Assembly (NCBI RefSeq): GCF_018383585.1
Contig: NZ_JAHAMK010000022.1
Location: forward strand, 21,660 to 85,659
Direction: 5' to 3'
Source: Microvirga sp. 3-52
Lineage (GTDB): Bacteria; Pseudomonadota; Alphaproteobacteria; Rhizobiales; Beijerinckiaceae
DNA length: 64,000 bases
Part shown: positions 28,333 to 35,800 of the stretch, in pieces
Layout of the letters: every line of letters begins with the position of its first letter
Position numbering within the stretch: position 1 is the first letter of the stretch
Translations under genes and position numbers: made by a program
Notes under the pieces: generated by a model
Databases searched by the model: none
What the model was told of the DNA's origin: nothing
Seen by the model: only the letters and a program-made list of their open reading frames with translations

Positions 28333-28442
28333 GGCCGGGAACCCGGCGTCAACCGAGGATCGCTTCGGTCGGACCCGCTGGGCGAATGTCCATTCCACGT
28401 CAACAGCGCCAGACACTGTACCGGCAACGGGCAGGGGGGGGG

Positions 28443-28480
28443 GCCTCTTGGGCTGGGGCACCCGACCAAGCCCAAGAGGC
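28443..28480 (+). terminator. 12-bp stem hairpin, terminator-like
   Basis: GCCTCTTGGGCT (28443-28454) pairs perfectly with AGCCCAAGAGGC (28469-28480) around 14 bases, just after a G-rich run. No T-tract follows, so Rho-independent termination is uncertain. It lies 110 bases after the lipoprotein gene, in a 348-base gap with no gene. Confidence 0.5.
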
Positions 28481-28587
28481 ACCCGCCGAACCGGGATGGT
28501 GCCGCAGCCCACCGCCGTCGGACCGTCATCGAAGCCACTCTTCGAGGCGCGGTCGGTCCATCGCTCAGGGTATGTCCTCCCGATTTT

Positions 28588-28633
28588 CAGGGTTTTCCCC
28601 AATGGTCCCGCCGACGGAGCCACGGCATAGTTT
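28588..28633 (+). promoter_or_regulatory. CAGGGTTT-N2-CCC promoter-like element before the 28681 lipoprotein
   Basis: CAGGGTTTTCCCCAATGG begins at 28588, with GGCATAGTTT 37 bases into the element as a possible -10. It lies 85 bases before the ATG at 28681. It is the closest match to the elements at 25235 and 33310. Confidence 0.55.
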
Positions 28634-28680
28634 CCCCGCCCGCGAAACGGATGCGGGGAACTCTGCGGGAGAGAGACGTC

Positions 28681-29145
28681 ATGCGGGGTCGATACGCTCT
28701 GTCCGGCACGGTCATGGCGCTTGCCGTTGGCGGATGCATGTCGACAGCCGACGAGAGCCCGGCTGCTGGTACCGGCCCGATCGTACCTGCCGCCTTTGAA
28801 CGGGAGCGCCTGATCGGACGGTGGGGCGTGGCGTCCTTCCACGACGAGAAAGACCGAAGACGCACCGAGAGCGAGGCGCGAGCCCAGTGCGGCCAGGCCT
28901 ATGCCATCACGAAAGGGCCGACGGACGGGGTGATGATGCACGTCGCCGACGACCCGAAGCGCTACGAACTGCGGCTCAAGGGCAACGCCGCGGGCCGGAC
29001 GTATCTCGGGTTCGAGGCGCCTCCGGGCCATCCGCAGGACCGCGAGATCCTGTCCTCGACCGCCGACCTGATGACCATGCGCTTCGTCGATCCGGACGCG
29101 AACCGGCGATATGGCACATTCGTGTACGTCCGCTGCCGTGCCTGA
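28681..29145 (+). CDS. Small lipoprotein, unknown function
   Basis: 154 residues; ATG preceded by GGGAGAGAG. Signal ends LAVGGCMS (lipobox, Cys19). The mature part has LIGRWGVASFHDEKDRRRTE, two further Cys (ARAQCGQAY and VYVRCRA) and a beta-rich middle, the layout of small lipocalin-like or AprI-like lipoproteins. I could not assign a family. The L,D-transpeptidase gene follows after 34 bases, so an envelope role is likely. Confidence 0.75.
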   Translation: MRGRYALSGTVMALAVGGCMSTADESPAAGTGPIVPAAFERERLIGRWGVASFHDEKDRRRTESEARAQCGQAYAITKGPTDGVMMHVADDPKRYELRLKGNAAGRTYLGFEAPPGHPQDREILSSTADLMTMRFVDPDANRRYGTFVYVRCRA

Positions 29146-29179
29146 CGATCGAAGCCGCTCATTCATCCGGGAGAACACC

Positions 29180-29836
29180 ATGATCCAAAGGACGCCGTCG
29201 TCACTCACGGCACCTGCAAAGGTGCTCCAGGGGCTTGCCGTCCTGGCCAGTGTCGGCCTGCTGGCCTGCCTCCCTGTTCCCGCAACGGCCCAGGCGCGCA
29301 TGCCGGTTGCGGCGCCGGAGACGCTTGACGTCGGTGACGAGCCGGGTCGCATCTCGACGGAAGAGACCGTGATTCACGGAGGGCCCTATGCCCGGCAAGC
29401 CGTGCTCTTCCGGTCGAATGAGCCTCCTGGGACGCTCGTCGTCCACACCTCGGAACGGTTCGTATATCTCGTCCAGGGTAACAACCGCGCCTTGCGCTAC
29501 GGCATCGGTGTAGGCCGCGAAGGCTTCCAGTGGTCCGGGCTCGTGCGGGTCAGCCGCAAGGCCGAGTGGCCGGACTGGCGCCCTCCGCCGGAGATGATCG
29601 CCCGGCAACCCTATCTGCCGCGCTTCATGGCTGGCGGTCCGGGCAATCCCATGGGGGCCCGTGCCCTCTATCTCGGCTCGACGGTCTTCCGCATCCACGG
29701 AACCAACCAGCCGGAAACCATTGGTCAGTCGATCTCGTCCGGCTGCTTCCGCCTGGCCAACGGCGACATCATCGACCTCTACGCCCGCGTGCCGCTCGGC
29801 ACGAAAGTGGTCGTGCGCCACGGTGCCAGCCTGTGA
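29180..29836 (+). CDS. L,D-transpeptidase (YkuD domain), secreted
   Basis: 218 residues from ATG 29180 (CGGGAGAACACC upstream). Signal ends near ATAQA. The YkuD domain covers about 80-215 with the catalytic pair intact: His173 in RIHGTN and Cys189 in SISSGCFRL. Such enzymes make 3-3 peptidoglycan cross-links or attach proteins to peptidoglycan in the periplasm. Compare the paralog at 60390-61118, which lacks the His. Confidence 0.92.
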   Translation: MIQRTPSSLTAPAKVLQGLAVLASVGLLACLPVPATAQARMPVAAPETLDVGDEPGRISTEETVIHGGPYARQAVLFRSNEPPGTLVVHTSERFVYLVQGNNRALRYGIGVGREGFQWSGLVRVSRKAEWPDWRPPPEMIARQPYLPRFMAGGPGNPMGARALYLGSTVFRIHGTNQPETIGQSISSGCFRLANGDIIDLYARVPLGTKVVVRHGASL

Positions 29837-29884
29837 CTAATACGGGTTCGCGGACCCGACCGTCGCTCATGGAGTCCATGTCTC

Positions 29885-30922
29885 ATGTGGAACGTCGCCA
29901 AAGCCTTCGGATCTTCCGCCACAGCGGGCCTTACCGCTGCCTTGCTGCTCGCTTTCGCCGCGCCCGCCGCGGCGGGAACGCTCGAGACGGTCAGACAGCG
30001 GGGCGTCCTGCAGTGCGGTGTCAGCGAAGGCCTGTATGGCTTTTCCGAGAGGAACGGCCAGGGCGAATGGTCGGGCTTCGACGTGGATTTCTGCCGCGCG
30101 GTGGCGGGCGCGGTCCTCGACGATCCCGGGAAGGTGACGTTCGTGCCTCTGTCCGCGAGTGAGCGGTTCGAGGCCCTCCGCGCGGGCCGGATCGATCTGT
30201 TGTCCCGAAACTCGACCTGGACCCTGGAGCGGGAGGCCGGCCTTGGGCTCGCCTTCGCGGGCGTGACCTACCACGACGGCCAGGGCTTTATGGTCATGCG
30301 AGACCTCAACGTCATGTCCGCCCTCGAACTCGATCGGGCCAGGGTCTGTGTCGAGGCGGGAACGACGAGTCAAGCCAACGTCGCCGACTTCTTCGCCGCC
30401 AATTCCATGACGTTCGAGGAGCACGCCTTCCCGAATGCGGCGGCCGCGCTCGAGGCGTTCCGATCGGGCCAGTGCAATGTCCTGACGAGGGATCAGTCCG
30501 CCCTCTACGCCGAGCGCCTCAGGCTGCCGCGACCCGCCGATGCCGTTGTCCTGCCCGATGTCATCTCGAAGGAGCCGCTCGGGCCCGTGACGCGGGCCGA
30601 CGACTTCGCCTGGTTCAACGTGGTGAAATGGGTGAACTTCGCCCTCGTCAACGCGGAGGAAATCGGGATCACGGCGGGGAACGCTGGCGAGGCGGCGGGC
30701 TCGCGCAAGCCGGACGTGCGCCGCTTCGCGGGTGCAGAGGGCGGGCTGGGCCGGCTGCTCGGACTCGACGACGCCTGGGCGATCCGCGCGGTCCGGGCCG
30801 GCGGCAACTACAGTGAGATCTACGAGCGGAACATCGGGGTCAAGTCGCGCCTCGGCATCCCGCGTGGCCTCAACCAGCTCTGGAGCATGGGGGGCATCCT
30901 CTACGCTCCTCCGCTCCGGTGA
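29885..30922 (+). CDS. Amino-acid ABC transporter periplasmic binding protein (AapJ/BztA type)
   Basis: 345 residues. Signal peptide ends near AAPAAAG. The mature part begins LETVRQRGVLQCGVSEGLYG, the typical start of family-3 solute-binding proteins, followed by GEWSGFDVDFCRAVAGAVL and RFEALRAGRIDLLSRNSTWT. The C-terminal extension with RNIGVKSRLGIPRGLNQLWS is typical of AapJ/BztA. No permease or ATPase of that system is adjacent, so it must work with genes elsewhere or be an orphan. Confidence 0.92.
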   Translation: MWNVAKAFGSSATAGLTAALLLAFAAPAAAGTLETVRQRGVLQCGVSEGLYGFSERNGQGEWSGFDVDFCRAVAGAVLDDPGKVTFVPLSASERFEALRAGRIDLLSRNSTWTLEREAGLGLAFAGVTYHDGQGFMVMRDLNVMSALELDRARVCVEAGTTSQANVADFFAANSMTFEEHAFPNAAAALEAFRSGQCNVLTRDQSALYAERLRLPRPADAVVLPDVISKEPLGPVTRADDFAWFNVVKWVNFALVNAEEIGITAGNAGEAAGSRKPDVRRFAGAEGGLGRLLGLDDAWAIRAVRAGGNYSEIYERNIGVKSRLGIPRGLNQLWSMGGILYAPPLR

Positions 30923-31852
30923 GTGCGTGGAGGCCGTCAGTTGCCTGAGTTCTATCGGCTGCTCTGGCGCCAGACGAAACCGACGCAACTCCTGCTGATC
31001 GGGCTCTCGCTCGCTATTGCCGTCCTTGCCGCCGTGCCGCTCTATTTCCAGCAGATGCTGATCAATGGGCTGGCGTACGGCGGCATCTCGCTGCATCAGG
31101 TGCTGGTGCTCGGCGCTCAATACGCGGCGGCAGCCCTGCTCGCCATCGGCCTCAAGCTTTACCTGCAATACCGGAGCGCGATGCTCGGCGAGACCATCGT
31201 CCGCCGTATCCGCGGCCGCATTCTGTCCAATCACGCCCGCAAGCGCTATGCCGGTGACGCGAACCGGACGGCGGACGGGACCGTCGTCAGCATGCTGACG
31301 TCCGAGGCCGAAAACGTCGGCCTTTTCGTCGGCGAGGCGATCACGACGCCGCTCCTGGAATTCGGAACCCTTCTTAGCGTCCTCGTCTTCATCACGATGA
31401 GCGAGCCACTCCTGGGCGCGTTCATCGTTGCCATCGCGGTGCCGCAAGCCGTGATCGTGGTCGCTGTCCAGGGTCCGGTGAACACTCTCGTGAAAAGGCG
31501 CTTGGAGCTTATGCGAACGGCAGCGGACCGGACGGTCGATGCAGCGAATCCATGGCCGGAGGCGACGATCCTGGAGGTCTTCGACGATGTCTTCCGCACC
31601 CGCCGGCGGATTCACATCCGCAAGCTGTCCTCGAAGGCGGCGCTCAATGCGCTGGCTGCCCTCGGCGTCGTCGGCATCCTCGTGCTGGGAGGCTGGCTCG
31701 TGCTCCGGGGCGAGACCGACGTCGGGACGGTCGTAGCCGCTCTGACCGGGATGTCCCGCATCGACCGCCCCTGGAAGACCCTGGTCAAGTTCTACCGTTC
31801 GCTCGGCATGATCATGGTGCGCTACGGGATGCTGGCGGACGCTCTCGCGTGA
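30923..31852 (+). CDS. ABC-exporter transmembrane domain without ATPase domain
   Basis: 309 residues starting with GTG directly after the previous stop; a TTG at 30941 (MPEFYRLLWRQ) is an alternative start. It has the exporter-type membrane domain (IAVLAAVPLYFQQMLINGLA, VRRIRGRILSNHARKRYAGD and a late helix ALGVVGILVLGGWLVLRGET). No Walker A, signature or Walker B motif follows before the stop. Either it is a stand-alone membrane domain that borrows an ATPase, or a truncated half-transporter. Confidence 0.75.
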   Translation: MRGGRQLPEFYRLLWRQTKPTQLLLIGLSLAIAVLAAVPLYFQQMLINGLAYGGISLHQVLVLGAQYAAAALLAIGLKLYLQYRSAMLGETIVRRIRGRILSNHARKRYAGDANRTADGTVVSMLTSEAENVGLFVGEAITTPLLEFGTLLSVLVFITMSEPLLGAFIVAIAVPQAVIVVAVQGPVNTLVKRRLELMRTAADRTVDAANPWPEATILEVFDDVFRTRRRIHIRKLSSKAALNALAALGVVGILVLGGWLVLRGETDVGTVVAALTGMSRIDRPWKTLVKFYRSLGMIMVRYGMLADALA

Positions 31853-31969
31853 CACGGCCCATCCCGATACCGGTCGCGTCATGGGCAGGCAAAGGAACGT
31901 ACTGGACGATCCTGTGATCTTCTCCGAGCATCGGGGCTCCCGATCGGGACGCACAAAGAGGTTCGCCTC

Positions 31970-32086
31970 ATGTAGAGCGACAGCTTCCGGCCGTTCCTGC
32001 CCGCGGAGGACGAGATCGTCAGTCGCCTCAGGGGCGATCTCGATCATCTGGGCGATGGCCTGCGCCGCAAGATGGATCCCGATTGA
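31970..32086 (+). pseudogene. Relic of the 5' end of a large membrane protein gene (paralog of 21489-23228)
   Basis: The frame ATG-TAG-AGC starts at 31970 and reads DSFRPFLPAEDEIVSRLRGD, then LDHLGDGLRRKMDPD before TGA at 32084. This matches DDFRPLLPAEEVVLSRL and LDRLGDGVRPGADDPE of the intact protein. The codon after the ATG is a stop and everything after residue about 37 is missing. Confidence 0.8.
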
Positions 32087-32143
32087 TAGGCCTTCGACAG
32101 TCAGCGCGGGAGGCGAACTGGCTCGGAAAAGCGGAGGACACGA

Positions 32144-33103
32144 TCAGAACCGGGCACTGATGCCAAGGATCGGCCCATGCTGGAGCATGTCGAACTCGTA
32201 ACGCTGTCGACCCTCACCCTCGGTGTAGTCCGCGTAGAGCGCCCGGTAGCCGATCATGCCCGAGAAGGTGATGCCCTGGTACGTGCCCAACTCAAATCCG
32301 TAGGCGCCGATGGCCTGCCAGGAGAAGTCGCTGCCGACCCCGAAGCCGCCGATGTCGCCGCGCAGGAGGAGTTCATGACCCGGTGCCACGGTGTAGCGCA
32401 CTCTTGCGCCGATCATGGGATCGAGCCAGTTGACGGAGCCGGAGCGGACCAAGGCCCGCGCGCCCGCTACCTCAAGATCGCCGATGTCGACCGTACCTGC
32501 GATACCGAGCGAGAGGTTCGCCTCCTGATACCAGTAACGCGCGCCGGCAAGGATGTCGAAGGCGACCGGCCCCGAGCGGGCGACCTCGTAGGCAGCGCCG
32601 ACTTCGACAATGGCCATCTCGATGTCGAGGTTAAGGGATGTGCCGAGCGCTCCCGTCACGCCCGGCGCCAGCGAGCGGGTCCGGACGCTGGCGCTATCCG
32701 CCCCGATCTTGCTCCAGACCGCATTTCCCAGGAGGGCTAAGGGGCCGTTGCGCGCCTCGAAGTCTCCCATCAGGGCCACGAGGGTGTCGCTCTCCCTGAC
32801 GATATCAGCAAAACTCGCATCGACCTTCACCGAGCGCCCACGCACGGTCGTCGTGCCGTTCAGGCTGGTGAGCCAGCCGTAGGGCACGAAGCGGAAACTC
32901 CATGCGGGCGGCAGAGCAGGCGGCGCTGCAACGGCGGGTGGCGGCACGGCCGACAGATCGGCCGCACCGACCGTGCTTCCTGCTCCGGCGAGGACGCACA
33001 GCGTCAGGAAGACGTTGCAGGACAAGCACCGCAGGCGCACGCCAGCCGGTATGCTTCGAGCGAAACGTCCCACAGGATCCTCCCCGCAATTCCCGTTGGG
33101 CAT
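32144..33103 (-). CDS. Outer-membrane beta-barrel protein
   Basis: 319 residues with a long signal-like N-terminus (CNVFLTLCVLAGAGSTVGA) then a Pro-rich linker and alternating amphipathic strands ending in a C-terminal aromatic, HGPILGISARF, the usual outer-membrane protein end. Internal strands such as FDILAGARYWYQEANLSLG and GHELLLRGDIGGFGVG fit a barrel. Function unknown. Start choice is uncertain within the first 25 residues. Confidence 0.8.
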   Translation of the reverse strand: MPNGNCGEDPVGRFARSIPAGVRLRCLSCNVFLTLCVLAGAGSTVGAADLSAVPPPAVAAPPALPPAWSFRFVPYGWLTSLNGTTTVRGRSVKVDASFADIVRESDTLVALMGDFEARNGPLALLGNAVWSKIGADSASVRTRSLAPGVTGALGTSLNLDIEMAIVEVGAAYEVARSGPVAFDILAGARYWYQEANLSLGIAGTVDIGDLEVAGARALVRSGSVNWLDPMIGARVRYTVAPGHELLLRGDIGGFGVGSDFSWQAIGAYGFELGTYQGITFSGMIGYRALYADYTEGEGRQRYEFDMLQHGPILGISARF

Positions 33104-33309
33104 CAGATCACACTCATCCTCGGATGACCATAGATCACCTGCAACGGCGTCGTTGCCGATGGCCCTTGAGCGTATTGCACGGCCGGATCGCGGATGCGAT
33201 GACGAGCCGGGCGGAACGGCGACGACGAGGTCGCGGTCCTCTCATCATCCGTCCCACGACCGTCGAGCTATAACCAGCCCAGTGCCGAGGGGATCGCCTG
33301 CCGGAATGT

Positions 33310-33355
33310 CAGGGTTTCCCCCGGTGGTTCCGCCTCCCGCGTCCGGTATACTTTA
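33310..33355 (+). promoter_or_regulatory. CAGGGTTT-N2-CCC promoter-like element before the alkyl-sulfatase relic
   Basis: CAGGGTTTCCCCCGGTGG begins at 33310 and GGTATACTTT follows at about +36, the best -10-like sequence among the copies. It sits just before the decayed alkyl-sulfatase reading frame, suggesting the promoter outlived its gene. Confidence 0.5.
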
Positions 33356-33815
33356 CCGAGCTCTCGGTGCGGCCTTTGCGGTCGGCAGCCACATCGTCTT
33401 GAACGAGAGCCCGGCACGGGCCAGGATACCGCGCCGCTCAATGGCCACTTCCATCCCAAGGGCAAGGCTTCGTCGCGGCATACCCTGGAGGCCCTGAAAG
33501 AAGCCCGGACAGGGTCGCCGTTTGAGGACAGCCGCAAGGCCGAAGGCATGAGGTTCGCCATCAACCTCGTCACGTCCGATAACGGCGAGAAGTTCATTGT
33601 CGAATTAGAGCGCCACGCCCGCCAGCATCGCGGGGTTCCAGGCAACGAGCCCGGATCTCACCCTGACCATCAACCGCTCCGACCTGGAGCTTGCCTCGAC
33701 TATGGTCGACTTCGATCCGCGGTTCGAGGTCACGCCAGGCACCCGTGAGAAACCGCCGGTTGTATACCGCGCGGCAACCTACCAAGCCGTGCCGGATCAG
33801 ATCATCGCGGAGTAG
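33345..33815 (+). pseudogene. Decayed alkyl/aryl sulfatase (BDS1-like) with large internal deletion
   Basis: The N-terminal signature HFHPKGKASSRHTLEALKEA (from about 33443) is followed within a few residues by C-terminal SCP2-like sequence KAEGMRFAINLVTSDNGEKF (from 33530). The catalytic metallo-beta-lactamase domain of several hundred residues is missing. A frameshift near 33608 separates this from SIAGFQATSPDLTLTINRSD, then another deletion before VDFDPRFEVTPGTREKPP, which ends in a stop at 33815. N- and C-terminal ends of one enzyme have been joined by deletion. Confidence 0.8.
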
Positions 33816-34318
33816 GAAGCAGAAGCCTGTATGCTGATCGCTGTTGAAGCGGCTGATGAATGGGTTCTTCCGTAGCCGTTCGGACTGGTGAGGCACTCAC
33901 AGCCAAAGGACGTTCCGCTCCCAAAGCCGGTCTGTCGGCTCGAGCATTGGTGCGCGAGCTTTGATCGAGGATGCCTTCACGTCGCCTGAAAGGCAGCTGA
34001 TGGCACTCCTGGGACCTAAGCTCAAATTCTGCAGTCCTCGCGTACTCAGACGTTCTTCACAGTCGGTGAATTCTACTGCCTGACTTGTAGGCGACGTTGA
34101 ACCGAAACACCCCGGTCCGGAGGCACGGTTTGTTGTATTGCCGCTGAGTGGCCTCCCTCCATTCGGGGATCAACATGTTGTAACTTGCGCTCGTGACCGT
34201 CCTCAGCTTAGCCTTGCCGCCGCTGGGGACATGCGTGAGACGGGGAAACCCTGCCATCACGGTTCTGAAGTGCGTCAGTGCAGACGACATCTGGTCTTTG
34301 CCCGGCAATGAACTTCAA
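33816..34318. other. About 500-base gap, no gene seen
   Basis: No supported coding region or relic was found. It presumably carries the promoter of the winged-helix regulator. The open frame of that gene extends back to 34193 but lacks a credible ribosome binding site there. Confidence 0.4.
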
Positions 34319-35800
34319 ATGATGCAGCCGGACGAGGGCGAGGAGGAAGCCTTGAGCCTCGGTAGCGACATGCCTGGATCGAGAGCCGCGCCTTCAGACG
34401 CCGGGCAACAGGCTGGGCCGCCTGCGCCGGCATCCACCGAATTCGGGCCATTCCGGCTGTTCCCCGCTGAACGGCGTCTTGCCAGGGCGGGAGCGACCAT
34501 TCCGCTCGGAGGCAGGGCCTTCGACATCCTTATTCTGCTGGTCGGGAATGCCGGCAAGGTGATGACCAAGCAGGAACTCATGGCCGAGGTATGGAAAGGG
34601 GTGAGCGTCGACGAGAGCGGCCTGCGTGCCCAGATCGCATCGCTCAGGAAAGCCCTGGGAGACGGGGCGGACGGAGTGCGTTACATCGTCAATGTCGCCG
34701 GACAGGGATACTGCTTCGTCCATCCCCTGACGGCCCCCGGCTCGCCAGATCCCATATTGTCCGGTGGTCCCGATAGCAGGAACCGTCGAAGCTCATTACC
34801 GTACCGTTCGATCTCGATGATCGACCGTGACGATGACACGAATGCCATCATCGAGCTTCTCGGGCGACATCGCTTCGTGACGATCCATGGCGCCGGCGGG
34901 ATCGGCAAGACCACCGTGGCCCTGGCTGTGGCTCATCGATTGCTCGACGCATTCCGGGAGCAGGTTTGCTTTCTCGACCTCGGCCTGCTCGGCCCCCGCG
35001 CCTCCGTTCCCGACGCGCTGGCGTCCGCCTTGGGCCTGATTATCCAAAGCCGCGATCCGACTTCGCACATCGCCAGGCACTTGCGGAACCGCAACATGCT
35101 TCTCGTGCTCGACTGCTGCGAGCACGTGATCGACTCGGTCGCTCCATTGGCCGAGTCGATCATGCAGGAGGCGCCGCACGTCAGCATCCTGGCAACAAGC
35201 CGCGAGCCACTGCGTGCCGACGGAGAGCACGTCTACGCGATCGCGCCCTTAGGAATTCCCCCTCACGGCATCGTTCTCAGTGCCGAGGACATACTGCGCT
35301 ATTCGGCCGCCTCCCTGTTCATAGAACGGGCCTTCGCGGGCGGCCTGAGACGGACGTTGAGCGATAGCGATACGCAGGTGATCGCCGACATCTGCCGGAA
35401 GGTCGACGGCATTGCGTTGGCCTTGGAGCTTGCGGCCGGCCGGGTCAGCGTCCACGGCCTGAAGGAGACGGCATCGCTGCTCGACGGCAGGCTCAAGCTC
35501 CTGTGGCAGGGGCGGCGGACAGCGGTTGCGCGTCACAGAACCCTGAACGCAACGCTGGACTGGAGCCACGACCTGACCTCCGCGGAAGAGCAGATCGTGC
35601 TGCGCCGCCTCTCCGTCCTCGTGGGGCCGTTCACCCTCGATGAGGCCCAGACCGTTGCCTGTGGCGACGACATGGACCCCGTAGAGGTCGTCGAGGCATT
35701 GGCGCGGCTGGTCGCGAAGTCCCTCGTCAGTGCCGACCCGAACGGGGAACCTGCGCGGTACCGGCTTCTGGATACGACCCGCGCCTATGCGCGAGGCTAG
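34319..35800 (+). CDS. Winged-helix / ATPase (AfsR-like) regulator, N-terminal portion ending at in-frame amber stop
   Basis: About 493 residues from ATG 34319 (34193 and 34322 are alternatives). An OmpR-type winged helix (FGPFRLFPAERRLARAGATI, then GVRYIVNVAGQGYCFVHPL) is followed by an ATPase with Walker A GAGGIGKTTVAL and a Walker B-like LLVLDCCEHV. It ends DTTRAYARG-stop, where relatives continue (AYALEKLAESGE). The same frame resumes at once after the TAG (LADSGEEAEVARRHAAYF), so one base change, for example AAG to TAG, explains the break. Such proteins sense a signal through the C-terminal repeats and activate transcription. Confidence 0.85.
   Translation: MMQPDEGEEEALSLGSDMPGSRAAPSDAGQQAGPPAPASTEFGPFRLFPAERRLARAGATIPLGGRAFDILILLVGNAGKVMTKQELMAEVWKGVSVDESGLRAQIASLRKALGDGADGVRYIVNVAGQGYCFVHPLTAPGSPDPILSGGPDSRNRRSSLPYRSISMIDRDDDTNAIIELLGRHRFVTIHGAGGIGKTTVALAVAHRLLDAFREQVCFLDLGLLGPRASVPDALASALGLIIQSRDPTSHIARHLRNRNMLLVLDCCEHVIDSVAPLAESIMQEAPHVSILATSREPLRADGEHVYAIAPLGIPPHGIVLSAEDILRYSAASLFIERAFAGGLRRTLSDSDTQVIADICRKVDGIALALELAAGRVSVHGLKETASLLDGRLKLLWQGRRTAVARHRTLNATLDWSHDLTSAEEQIVLRRLSVLVGPFTLDEAQTVACGDDMDPVEVVEALARLVAKSLVSADPNGEPARYRLLDTTRAYARG

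Noticed and set aside
28015..32047. Long minus-strand frames at 28015-29352 and 29867-32047
   Set aside because: Antisense to clear plus-strand genes with signal peptides and catalytic motifs.
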